DNA from: Lycorma delicatula
Lineage: Eukaryota; Arthropoda; Insecta; Hemiptera; Fulgoridae
Reading direction: 5' to 3'
Assembly: GCF_047948215.1 (NCBI RefSeq)
Contig: NC_134457.1
Location: 89,924,898-89,988,897 of the forward strand
DNA length: 64,000 bases
Part shown: piece after piece, positions 47,416-60,525 of the stretch
Numbering within the stretch: position 1 is the stretch's first letter
How the letters are laid out: each line of letters begins with the position of its first letter
Notes under the pieces: model-generated
What the model was told of the DNA's origin: nothing
Database searches by the model: none
The model's input: only the letters and a program-made list of their open reading frames with translations
Made by a program: the position numbers and the translations under genes

Positions 47416-50400
47416 AATATTTAAAACAAATTGTTACAGGCAAAGATATAAATGGGTTAATTAAATAAAAGAGTTGGGACTAGAAAGAGAATCTTGTAAA
47501 GCTGCATGAATCCATTCAAATGATTGAATTCCTATTATTCAAGTAGGCAAGTTTTAGAATATTTAAAACAAATTCTTACAGGCTAATGATATAAATAGGT
47601 TTATTAAATGAAATTGTTGGGACTAGAAAGAGAATCTTGTAAAGCTACATGAAACCATTCAAATGATAGAATTCATATTATTCAAGTAGGCAAGTTTTAG
47701 AATATTAAAAACAAATTCTTACAGGCTTATGATATAAATAAGTTAATTAAATGAAAGTGTTGGGACTAGAAAGAGAATCTTGTAAAGCTGCATGAAACCA
47801 TTCACATGATTGAATTCATATTTTTCAAGTAGGCAAGTTTTAGAATATTTAAAACAAATTGTTACAGGCTAACGATATACATGGGATATTTAAATGAAAG
47901 AGTTGGGACTAGAAAGAGAATCTTGTAAAGCTGCATGAAACCATTCAAATGATTGTATTCATATTATTAGAGTAGGCAAGTTTTAGAATATTTAAAACAA
48001 ATTCTTACAGGTTAATGATATAAATAAGTTAATTAAACGAAAGTGTTGGGACAAGAAAGAGAATCTTGTAAAGCTGCATGAAACCATTCAAATGATTGAA
48101 TTCATATTATTCAAGTAGGCAAGTTTTAGAATATTTAAAAAAAATTGTTACAGGCTAACGATATAAATGGGATAATTAAATGAAAGAGTTGGGACTAGAA
48201 AGAGAATCTTGTAAAGCTACATGAAACCATTCAAATGATTGTATTCATATTATTCAAGTAGGCAAGTATTAGAATATTTAAAACAAATTGTTACAGGCTA
48301 ACGATATAAATGGGAAAATTAAATGAAAGAGTTGGGACTAGAAAGAGAATCTTTTAAAGCTGCATGAAACCATTCAAATGATTGAATTCATATTATTCAA
48401 GTAGGCAAGTTTTAGAATATTTAGAACAGATTGTTACAGGCTAACGATATAAATGGGATAATTAAATGAAAGAGTTGGGACTAGAAAGAGAATCTTGTAA
48501 TGCTGCATGAAACCATTCAAATGATTGTATTCACATTATTCAAGTAGGCAAGTTTTAGAATATTTAAAACAAATTGTTACAGGCTAATTATATAAATAAG
48601 TTAATTAAATGAAAGCATTGGGACTAGAAAGAGAATAATGCAAAGCTGCATGAAATCATTCAAATGATTGTAATCATATTATTCAAGTAGGCAAGTTTTA
48701 GAATATTAAAAACAAATTCTTACAGGCTAATGATATAAATAAGTTAATTAAATGAAAGTGTTGGGACTAGAAAGAGAATCTTGTAAAGCTGCATGAAACC
48801 TTTCAAATGATTGAATTCATATTATTGAAGTTGGCATGTTTTAGAATATTTAAAACAAATTGTTACAGGCAAAGATATAAATGGGTTAATTAAATAAAAG
48901 AGATGGGACTAGAAAGAGAATCTTGTAAAGCTGCATGAAACCATTCAAATGATTGAATTCCTATTATTCAAGTAGGCAAGTTTTAGAATATTTAAAACAA
49001 ATTCTTACAGGCTTATGATATAAATAAGTTAATTAAATGAAAGTGTTGGGACTAGAAAGAGAATCTTGTAAAGCTGCATGAAACCATTCAAATGATTGAA
49101 TTCATATTATTCAAGTAGGCAAGTTTTAGAATATTTAAAACAAATTGTTACAGGCTAACGATATACATGGGATATTTAAATGAAAGAGTTGGGACTAGAA
49201 AGAGAATCTTGTAAAGCTGCATGAAACCATTCAAATGATTGTATTCATATTATTCAAGTAGGCAAGTTTTAGAATATTTAAAACAAATTCTTACAGGTTA
49301 ATGATATAAATAAGTTAATTAAACGAAAGTGTTGGGACAAGAAAGAGAATCTTGTAAAGCTGCATGAAACCATTCAAATGATTGAATTCATATTATTCAA
49401 GTAGGCAAGTTTTAGAATATTTAAAAAAAATTGTTACAGGCAAAGATAAAAATGGGTTAATTAAATGAAAGGGTTGGGACTAGAAAGAGAATATTGTAAA
49501 GCTGCATGAAATCATTCAAATGATTGAATTCATATTATTCAAGTAGGCAAGTTATAGAATATTTAAAGCAAATTGTTACACGCTTAACATATAAATGGGA
49601 AAATTAAATGAAAGAGTTGGGACTAGAAAGAGAATCTTTTAAAGCTGCATGAAACCATTCAAATGATTAAATTCCTATTATACAAGTAGGCAAGTTTTAG
49701 AATATTTAAAACAAATTCTTACAGGCTAATGATATAAATAGGTTTATTAAATGAAAGTGTTGGGACTAGAAAGAGAATAATGCAAAGCTGCATGAAATCA
49801 TTCAAATGATTATAATCATATTATTCAAGTAGGCAAGTTTTAGAATATTAAAAACAAATTCTTACAGGCTAATGATATAAATAAGTTAATTAAATGAAAG
49901 TGTTGGGACTAGAAAGAGAATCTTGTAAAGCTGCATGAAACCTTTCAAATGATTGAATTCATATTATTCAAGTAGGCAAGTTTTACAATATTTAAAACAA
50001 ATTGTTACAGGCTAACGATATAAATGGGATAATTAAATGAAAGAGTTGGGACTAGAAAGAGAATCTTGTAAAGCTACATGAAACCATTCAAATGATTGTA
50101 TTCATATTATTCAAGTACGCAAGTATTAGAATTTTTAAAACAAATTGTAGCAGGCTAACGATATAAATGGGATATTTAAATGAAAGAGTTGGGACTAGAA
50201 AGAGAATCATGTAAAGCTGCATGAAACCATTTAAATGATTGAATTCCTATTATTCAAGTAGGCAAGTTTTAGAATATTTAAAACAAATTCTTACAGGCTA
50301 CTGATATAAATGGGTTAGTTAAATGAAAGGGTTCGGACTAGAAAGAGAATATTGCAAAGCTGCATGAAATCATTCAAATGATTGACTTCATATTATTCAA

Positions 50401-52670
50401 GTAGGCAAGTTTTAGAATATTTAAAACAAATTGTTACAGGCTAATGATATAATTATGTTAGTTAAATGAAAGAGTTCGGACTAGAAAGAGAATCTTGTAA
50501 AGCTGCATGAAACCATTCAAATGATTGAATTCATATTATTCAACTAGGCAAGTTTTAGAATATTTAAAACAAATTCTTACAGGCTAATGATATAAATAGG
50601 TTTATTAAATGAAATTGTGGGGACTAGAAAGAGAATCTTGTAAAGCTGCATGAAACCATTCAAATGATTGAATTCATATTATTCAAGTAGGCAAGTTTTA
50701 GAATATTTAAAACAAATTCTTACAGGCTACTGATATAAATGGGTTAGTTAAATGAAAGGGTTCGGACTAGAAAGAGAATATTGCAAAGCTGCATGAAATC
50801 ATTCAAATGATTGACTTCATATTATTCAAGTAGGCAAGTTTTAGAATATTTAAAACAAATTGTTACAGGCTAATGATATAATTAAGTTAGATAAATGAAA
50901 GAGTTGGGATTAGAAAGTGAATCTTGTAAAGCTGCATGAAACCATTCAAATGATTGAATTCATATTATTCAAGTAGGCAAGTTCTAGAATATTTAAAACA
51001 AATTGTTACAGGCAAAGATATAAATGGGTTAATTAAATAAAAGAGTTGGGACTAGAAAGAGAATCTTGTAAAGCTGCATGAAAAAATTCAAATGATTGAA
51101 TTTCTATTATTCAAGTAGGCAAGTTTTAGAATATTTAAAACAAATTCTTACAGGCTAATGATATAAATAGGTTTATTAAATGAAATTGTGGGGACTAGAA
51201 AGAGAATCTTGTATAGCTGCATGAAACCATTCAAATGATTGAATTCATATTATTCAAGTAGGCAAGTTTTAGAATATTAAAAACAAATTCTTACAGGCTT
51301 ATGATATAAATAAGTTAATTAAATGAAAGTGTTGGGACTAGAAAGAGAATCTTGTAAAGCTGCATGAAACCATTCAAATGATTGAATTCATATTATTCAA
51401 GTAGGCAAGTATTAGAATATTTAAAACAAATTGTTGCAGGCTAACGATATTAATGGGATATTTAAATGAAAGAGTTGGGACTAGAAAGAGAATCATGTAA
51501 AGCTGCATGAAACCATTCAAATGATTGTATTCATATTATTCAAGTAGGCAAGTTTTAGAATATTTAAAACAAATTCTTACAGGCTACTGATATAAATGGG
51601 TTAGTTAAATGAAAGGGTTCGGACTAGAAAGAGAATATTGCAAAGCTGCATGAAATCATTCAAATGATTGACTTCATATTATTCAAGTAGGCAAGTTTTA
51701 GAATATTTAAAACAAATTGTTACAGGCTAATGATATAATTAAGTTAGTTTAATGAAAGAGTTGGGACTAGAAAGAGAATCTTGTAAAGCTGCATGAAACC
51801 ATTCAAACGATTGAATTCATATTATTCATGTAGGCAAGTTTTAGAATATTTAAAACAAATTGTTACAGGCAAAGATATAAATGGGTTAATTAAATAAAAG
51901 GGTTGGAACTAGAAAGAGAATCTTGTAAAGCTGCATGAAACCATTCAAATGATTAAATTCCTATTATTCAAGTAGGCAAGTTTTAGAATATTTAAAACAA
52001 ATTCTTACAGGCTAATGATATAAATAGGTTTATTAAATGAAAGTGTTGGGACTAGAAAGAGAATAATGCAAAGCTGCATGAAATCATTCAAATGATTGTA
52101 ATCATATTATTCAAGTAGGCAAGTTTTAGAATATTAAAAACAAATTCTTACAGGCTAATGATATAAATAAGTTAATTAAATGAAAGTGTTGGGACTAGAA
52201 AGAGAATCTTGTAAAGCTGCATGAAACCTTTCAAATGATTGAATTCATATTATTCAAGTTGGTAAGTTTTACAATATTTAAAACAAATTGTTACAGGCAA
52301 AGATATAAATGGGTTAATTAAATAAAAGAGTTGGGACTAGAAAGAGAATCTTGTAAAGCTGCATGAAACCATTCAAATGATTGAATTCCTATTATTCAAG
52401 TAGGCAAGTTTTAGAATATTTAAAACAAATTCTTACAGGCTAATGATATAAATAGGTTTATTAAATGAAATTGTTGGGACTAGAAAGAGAATCTTGTAAA
52501 GCTGCATGAAACCATTCAAATGATTGAATTCATATTATTCAAGTAGGCAAGTTTTAGAATATTTAAAACAAATTGTTACAGGCTAACGATATAAATGGGA
52601 TAATTAAATGAAAGAGTTGGGACTAGAAAGAGAATCTTGTAAAGCTACGTGAAACCATTCAAATGATTGT
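47416..52670. repeat. Mosaic block with third 3-mer copy and L-M series
   Basis: Order: H I/J K' A' B F/J A/G N O/D' E1 H I/K A' B F' G D'' E1 J A/H L M I L M H I K' A L M H D' E1 H I J. A third N-(O/D')-E1 is at 48416-48844. A' then B with the rare GGGACAAGAAAG occurs at 47844-48129 and 49130-49415 (offset 1,286 bp, nine monomers). The series F'-G-D''-E1-J at 49416 parallels 45273 at an offset of 4,143 bp. Confidence 0.82.
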
Positions 52671-55600
52671 ATTCATATTATTCAAGTAGGCAAGTATTAG
52701 AATATTTAAAACAAATTGTTACAGGCTAACGATATAAATGGGATATTTAAATGAAAGAGTTGGGACTAGAAAGAGAATCATGTAAAGCTGCATGAAACCA
52801 TTCAAATCATTGTATTCATATTATTCAAGTAGGCAAGTTTTAGAATATTTAAAACAAATTGTTACAGGCAAAGATATAAATGGGTTAATTAAATAAAAGA
52901 GTTGGGACTAGAAAGAGAATCTTGTAAAGCTGCATGAAACCATTTAAATGATTGAATTCCTATTATTCAAGTAGGCAAGTTTTAGAATATTTAAAACAAA
53001 TTCTTACAGGCTACTGATATAAATGGGTTAGTTAAATGAAAGGGTTCGGACTAGAAAGAGAATATTGCAAAGCTGCATGAAATCATTCAAATGATTGACT
53101 TCATATTATTCAAGTAGGCAAGTTTTAGAATATTTAAAACAAATTGTTACAGGCTAATGATATAATTATGTTAGTTAAATGAAAGAGTTCGGACTAGAAA
53201 GAGAATCTTGTAAAGCTGCATGAAACCATTCAAATGATTGAATTCATATTATTCAACTAGGCAAGTTTTAGAATATTTAAAACAAATTGTTACAGGCAAA
53301 GATATAAATGGGTTAATTAAATAAAAGAGTTGGGACTAGAAAGAGAATCTTGTAAAGCTGCATGAAACCATTCAAATGATTGAATTCCTATTATTCAAGT
53401 AGGCAAGTTTTAGAATATTTAAAACAAATTCTTACATGCTAAAGATATAAATAGGTTTATTAAATGAAATTGTGGGGACTAGAAAGAGAATCTTGTAAAG
53501 CTGCATGAAACCATTCAAATGATTGAATTCATATTATTCAAGTAGGCAAGTTTTAGAATATTTAAAACAAATTGTTACAGGCTACTGATATAAATGGGTT
53601 AGTTAAATGAAAGGGTTCGGACTAGAAAGAGAATATTGCAAAGCTGCATGAAATCATTCAAATGATTGACTTCATATTATTCAAGTAGGCAAGTTTTAGA
53701 ATATTTAAAACAAATTGTTACAGGCTAATGATATAATTAAGTTAGATAAATGAAAGAGTTGGGATTAGAAAGTGAATCTTGTAAAGCTGCATGAAACCAT
53801 TCAAATGATTGAATTCATATTATTCAAGTAGGCAAGTTTTAGAATATTTAAAACAAATTGTTACAGGCAAAGATATAAATGGGTTAATTAAATGAAAGTG
53901 TTGGGACTAGAAAGAGAATATTGCAAAGCTGCATGAAATCATTCAAATGATTGTAATCATATTATTCAAGTAGGCAAGTTTTAGAATATTAAAAACAAAT
54001 TCTTACAGGCTAATGATATAAATAAGTTAATTAAATGAAAGTGTTGGGACTAGAAAGAGAATCTTGTAAAGCTGCATGAAACCTTTCAAATGATTGATAT
54101 TCATATTATTCAAGTTGGCAAGTTTTCAAATATTTAAAACAAATTGTTACAGGCAAAGATATAAATGGGTTAATTAAATAAAAGAGTTGGGACTAGAAAG
54201 AGAATCTTGTAAAGCTGCATGAAACCATTCAAATGATTGAATTCCTATTATTCAAGTAGGCAAGTTTTAGAATATTTAAAACAAATTGTTACAGGCTAAC
54301 GATATACATGGGATATTTAAATGAAAGAGTTGGGACTAGAAAGAGAATCTTGTAAAGCTGCATGAAACCATTCAAATGATTGTATTCATATTATTCAAGT
54401 AGGCAAGTTTTAGAATATTTAAAACAAATTCTTACAGGTTAATGATATAAATAAGTTAATTAAACGAAAGTGTTGGGACTAGAAAGAGAATCTTGTAAAG
54501 CTGCATGAAACCATTCAAATGGTTGAATTCATATTATTCAAGTAGGCAAGTTTTAGAATATTTAAAAAAAATTGTTACAGGCAAAGATAAAAATGGGTTA
54601 ATTAAATGAAAGGGTTGGGACTAGAAAGAGAATCTTGTAAAGCTGCATGAAACCTTTCAAATGATTGAATTCATATTATTCAAGTTGGCAAGTTTTAGAA
54701 TATTTAAAACAAATTCTTACAGGCTAATGATATAAATAGGTTTATTAAATGAAAGTGTTGGGACTAGAAAGAGAATATTGCAAAGCTGCATGAAATCATT
54801 CAAATGATTGTAATCATATTATTCAAGTAGGCAAGTTTTAGAATATTAAAAACAAATTCTTACAGGCTAATGATATAAATAAGTTAATTAAATGAAAGTG
54901 TTGGGACTAGAAAGAGAATCTTGTAAAGCTGCATGAAACCATTCAAATGATTGAATTCATATTATTCAAGTAGGCAAGTTTTAGAATATTTAAAACAAAT
55001 TGTTACAGGCAAAGATAAAAATGGGTTAATTAAATGAAAGGTTTGGGACTAGAAACAGAATATTGTAAAGCTGAATGAAATCATTCAAATGATTGAATTC
55101 ATATAATTGAAGTAGGCAAGTTATAGAATATTTAAAACAAATTGTTACACGCTTAACATATAAATGGGAAAATTAAATGAAAGAGTTGGGACTAGAAAGA
55201 GAATCTTTTAAAGCAGCATGAAACCATTCAAATGATTAAATTCCTATTATTCAAGTAGGCAAGTTTTAGAATATTTAAAACAAATTCTTACAGGCTAATG
55301 ATATAAATAGGTTTATTAAATGAAAGTGTTGGGACTAGAAAGAGAATAATGCAAAGCTGCATGAAATCATTCAAATAATTGTAATCATATTATTCAAGTA
55401 GGCAAGTTTTAGAATATTAAAAACAAATTCTTACAGGCTAATGATATAAATAAGTTAATTAAATGCAAGTGTTGGGACTAGAAAGAGAATCTTGTAAAGC
55501 TGCATGAAACCTTTCAAATGATTGAATTCATATTATTCAAGTTGGCAAGTTTTACAATATTTAAAACAAATTGTTACAGGCAAAGATATAAATGGGTTAA

Positions 55601-58600
55601 TTAAATAAAAGAGTTGGGACTAGAAAGAGAATCTTGTAAAGCTGCATGAAACCATTCAAATGATTGAATTCCTATTATTCAAGTAGGCAAGTTTTAGAAT
55701 ATTTAAAACAAATTCTTACATGCAAATGATATAAATAGGTTTATTAAATGAAATTGTTGGGACTAGAAAGAGAATCTTGTAAAGCTGCATGAAACCATTC
55801 AAATGATTGAATTCATATTATTCAAGTAGGCAAGTTTTAGAATATTTAAAACAAATTGTTACAGGCTAACGATATAAATGGGATAATTAAATGAAAGAGT
55901 TGGGACTAGAAAGAGAATCTTGTAAAGCTACATGAAACCATTCAAATGATAGAATTGATATTATTCAAGTAGGCAAGTTTTAGAATATTAAAAACAAATT
56001 CTTACAGGCTTATGATATAAATAATTTAATTAAATGAAAGAGTTGGGACTAGAAAGAGAATCTTGTAAAGCTGCATGAAACCATTCAAATGATTGTATTC
56101 ATATTATTCAAGTAGGCAAGTTTTAGAATATTTAAAACAAATTGTTACAGGCTTACGATATAAATGGGATATTTAAATGAAAGAGTTGGGAGTAGAAAGA
56201 GAATCTTTTAAAGCTGCATGAAACCATTCAAATGATTAAATTCCTATTATTCAAGTAGGCAAGTTTTAGAATATTTAAAACAAATTCTTACAGGCTAATG
56301 ATATAAATAGGTTTATTAAATGAAAGTGTTCGGACTAGAAAGAGAATATTGCAAAGCTGCATGAAATCATTCAAATGATTGTAATCATATTATTCAAGTA
56401 GGCAAGTTTTAGAATATTAAAAACAAATTCTTACAGGCTAATGATATAAATAAGTTAATTAAATGAAAGTGTTGGGACCAGAAAGAGAATCTTGTAAAGC
56501 TGCATGAAACCATTCAAATGATTGAATTCATATTATTCAAGTAGGCAAGTTTTAGAATATTTAAAAAAAATTGTTACAGGCAAAGATAAAAATGGGTTAA
56601 TTAAATGAAAGGGTTGGGACTAGAAAGAGAATATTGTAAAGCTGCATGAAATCATTCAAATGATTGAATTCATATTATTCAAGTAGGCAAGTTATAGAAT
56701 ATTTAAAGCAAATTGTTACACGCTTAACAAATAAATGGGAAAATTAAATGAAAGAGTTGGGACTAGAAAGAGAATCTTTTAAAGCTGCATGAAACCATTC
56801 AAATGATTAAATTCCTATTATTCAAGTAGGCAAGTTTTAGAATATTAAAAACAAATTCTTACAGGCTAATGATATAAATAAGTTAATTAAATGAAAGTGT
56901 TGGGACTAGAAAGAGAATCTTGTAAAGCTGCATGAAACCTTTCAAATGATTGAATTCATATTATTCAAGTTGGCAAGTTTTAGAATATTTAAAACAAATT
57001 GTTACAGGCAAAGATATAAATGGGTTAATTAAATAAAAGAGTTGGGACTAGAAAGAGAATCTTGTAAAGCTGCATGAAACCATTCAAATGATTGAATTCC
57101 TATTATTCAAGTAGGCAAGTTTTAGAATATTTAAAACAAATTCTTACAGGCTAATGATATAAATATGTTTATTAAATGAAATTGTTGGGACTAGAAAGAG
57201 AATCTTGTAAAGCTGCATGAAACCATTTAAATGATTGAATTCATATTATTCAAGTAGGCAAGTTTTAGAATATTTACAACAAATTGTTACAGGCTAACGA
57301 TATAAATGGGATAATTAAATGAAAGAGTTGGGACTAGAAAGAGAATCTTGTAAAGCTACATGAAACCATTCAAATGATAGAATTGATATTATTCAAGTAG
57401 GCAAGTTTTAGAATATTAAAAACAAATTCTTACAGGCTTATGATATAAATAAGTTAATTAAATGAAAGTGTTGGGACTAGAAAGAGAATCTTGTAAAGCT
57501 GCATGAAACCATTCAAATGATTGAATTCATATTATTCAAGTAGGCAAGTTTTAGAATATTTAAAACAAATTGTTACAGGCTAACGATATAAATGGGATAT
57601 TTAAATGAAAGAGTTGGGACTAGAAAGAGAATCTTGTAAAGCTGCATGAAACCATTCAAATGATTGTATTCATATTATTCAAGTAGGCAAGTTTTAGAAT
57701 ATTTAAAACAAATTCTTACAGGTTAATGATATAAATAAGTTAATTAAACGAAAGTGTTGGGACTAGAAAGAGAATCTTGTAAAGCTGCATGAAACCATTC
57801 AAATGATTGAATTCATATTATTCAAGTAGGCAAGTTTTAGAATATTTTAAACAAATTGTTACAGGCTTACGATATAAATGGGATATTTAAATGAAAGAGT
57901 TGGGAGTAGAAAGAGAATCTTTTAAAGCTGCATGAAACCATTCAAACGATTGAATTCATATTATTCAAGTAGGCAAGTTTTAGAATATTTAAAAAAAATT
58001 GTTACAGGCAAAGATAAAAATGGGTTAATTAAATGAAAGGGTTGGGACTAGAAAGAGAATATTGTAAAGCTGCATGAAATCATTCAAATGATTGAATTCA
58101 TATTATTCAAGTAGGCAAGATATAGAATATTTAAAGCAAATTGTTACACGCTTAACAAATAAATGGGAAAATTAAATGAAAGAGTTGGGACTAGAAAGAG
58201 AATCTTTTAAAGCTGCATGAAACCATTCAAATGATTAAATTCCTATTATTCAAGTAGGCAAGTTTTAGAATATTTAAAACAAATTCTTACAGGCTAATGA
58301 TATAAATAGGTTTATTAAATGAAAGTGTTGGGATTAGAAAGAGAATAATGCAAAGCTGCATGAAATCATTCAAATGATTATAATCATATTATTCAAGTAG
58401 GCAAGTGTTAGAATATTAAAGACAAATTCTTACAGGCTAATGATATAAATAAGTTAATTAAATGAAAGTGTTGGGACTAGAAAGAGAATATTGCAAAGCT
58501 GCATGAAATCATTCAAATGATTGACTTCATATTATTCAAGTAGGCAAGTTTTAGAATATTTAAAACAAATTGTTACAGGCTAATGATATAAATAAGTTAG

Positions 58601-60525
58601 TTAAATGAAAGAGTTGGGACTAGAAAGAGAATCTTGTAAAGCTGCATGAAACCATTCAAATGATTGAATTCATATTATTCAAGTAGGCAAGTTTTAGAAT
58701 ATTTAGAACAGATTGTTACAGGCTAACGATATAAATGGGATAATTAAATGAAAGAGTTGGGACTAGAAAGAGAATCTTGTAATGCTGCATGAAACCATTC
58801 AAATGATTGTATTCATATTATTCAAGTAGGCAAGTTTTAGAATATTTAAAACAAATTGTTACAGGCTAATTATATAAATAAGTTAATTAAATGAAAGCAT
58901 TGGGACTAGAAAGAGAATCTTGTAAAGCTACATGAAACCATTCAAATGATTGAATTCATATTATTCAAGTAGGCAATTTTTAGAATATTTGAAACAAATT
59001 GTTACACGCTTAAGATATAAATGGGAAAATTAAATGAAAGAGTTGGGACTAGAAAGAGAATCTTTTAAAGCTGCATGAAACCATTCAAATGATTAAATTC
59101 CTATTATTCAAGTAGGCAAGTTTTAGAATATTTAAAACAAATTCTTACAGGCTAATGATATAAATAGGTTTATTAAATGAAAGTGTTGGGACTAGAAAGA
59201 GAATATTGCAAAGCTGCATGAAATCATTCAAATGATTGTAATCATATTATTCAAGTAGGCAAGTTTTAGAATATTAAAAACAAATTCTTACAGGCTAATG
59301 ATATAAATAAGTTAATTAAATGAAAGTGTTGGAACTAGAAAGAGAATCTTGTAAAGCTGCATGTAACCTTTCAAATGATTGAATTCATATTATTCAAGTT
59401 GGCAAGTTTTAGAATATTTAAAACAAATTGTTACAGGCAAAGATATAAATGGGTTTATTAAATAAAAGAGTTGGGACTAGAAAGAGAATCTTGTAAAGCT
59501 GCATGAAACCATTCAAATGATTGACTTCCTATTATTCAAGTAGGCAAGTTTTTGAATATTTAAAACAAATTCTTACAGGCTAATGATATAAATAGGTTTA
59601 TTAAATGAAAGTGTTGGGACTAGAAAGAGAATATTGCAAAGCTGCATGAAATCATTCAAATGATTGTAATCATATTATTCAAGTAGGCAATTTTTAGAAT
59701 ATTAAAAACAAATTCTTACAGGCTAATGATATAAATAAGTTAATTAAATGAAAGTGTTGGGTCTAGAAAGAGAATCTTGTAAAGCTGCATGAAACCATTC
59801 AAATGATTGAATTCATATTATTCAAGTAGGCAAGTTTTAGAATATTTAAAACAAATTGTTACAGGCTAACGATATAAATGGGATATTTAAATGAAAGAGT
59901 TGGGACTAGAAAGAGAATCTTGTAAAGCTGCATGAAACCATTCAAATGATTGTATTCATATTATTCAAGTAGGCAAGTTTTAGAATATTTAAAACAAATT
60001 CTTACAGGTTAATGATATAAATAAGTTAATTAAACGAAAGTGTTGGGACTAGAAAGAGAATCTTGTAAAGCTGCATGAAACCATTCAAATGATTGAATTC
60101 ATATTATTCAAGTAGGCAAGTTTTAGAATATTTAAAACAAATTGTTACAGGCTTACGATATAAATGGGATATTTAAATGAAAGAGTTGGGAGTAGAAAAA
60201 GAATCTTTTAAAGCTGCATGAAACCATTCAAATGATTAAATTCCTATTATTCAAGTAGGCAAGTTTTAGAATATTTAAAACAAATTCTTACAGGCTAATG
60301 ATATAAATAGGTTTATTAAATGAAAGTGTTGGGACTAGAAAGAGAATATTGCAAAGCTGCATGAAATCATTCAAATGATTGTAATCATATTATTCAAGTA
60401 GGCAAGTTTTAGAATATTAAAAACAAATTCTTACAGGCTAATGATATAAATAAGTTAATTAAATGAAAGTGTTGGGACCAGAAAGAGAATCTTGTAAAGC
60501 TGCATGAAACCATTCAAACGATTGA
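52671..60525. repeat. 7,855-bp 55-mer HOR, copy 1
   Basis: Monomers 52701-60555 number 55 (55 x 143 = 7,865, less ten net bases). Order: A H L M H I L M H/D E1 H A' B F'/E1 D E Hk G D' E1 H I J K C D E F' G E1 H I J K' A B C-like F' G D'' E* M N O G D E2 H D E A B C D E. Marker pairs: AATCATTG 52805/60660, AATATTT after AAGTATTAG 52701/60556. It includes cassette copy 3 (57984-59126). The monomer at 53985 is 144 bp, the only 144-bp monomer noted (TTGATATTCAT for TTGAATTCAT). Confidence 0.92.
57984..59126. repeat. Cassette F'-G-D''-E*-M-N-O-G, copy 3 (1,143 bp)
   Basis: Same order and length as at 7427 and 35562. F here is the AAAGATAAAAATGGG form. It keeps GATTATAATC, GACTTCAT, AACAGATTG, TAATGCTGC and GGCAATTTTTAG; E* reads GGGACTAG rather than GGGAATAG. 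Private changes include GGCAAGATATAG, GTGTTAGAATATTAAAGAC and TTTGAAACAAATTG. Confidence 0.9.
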
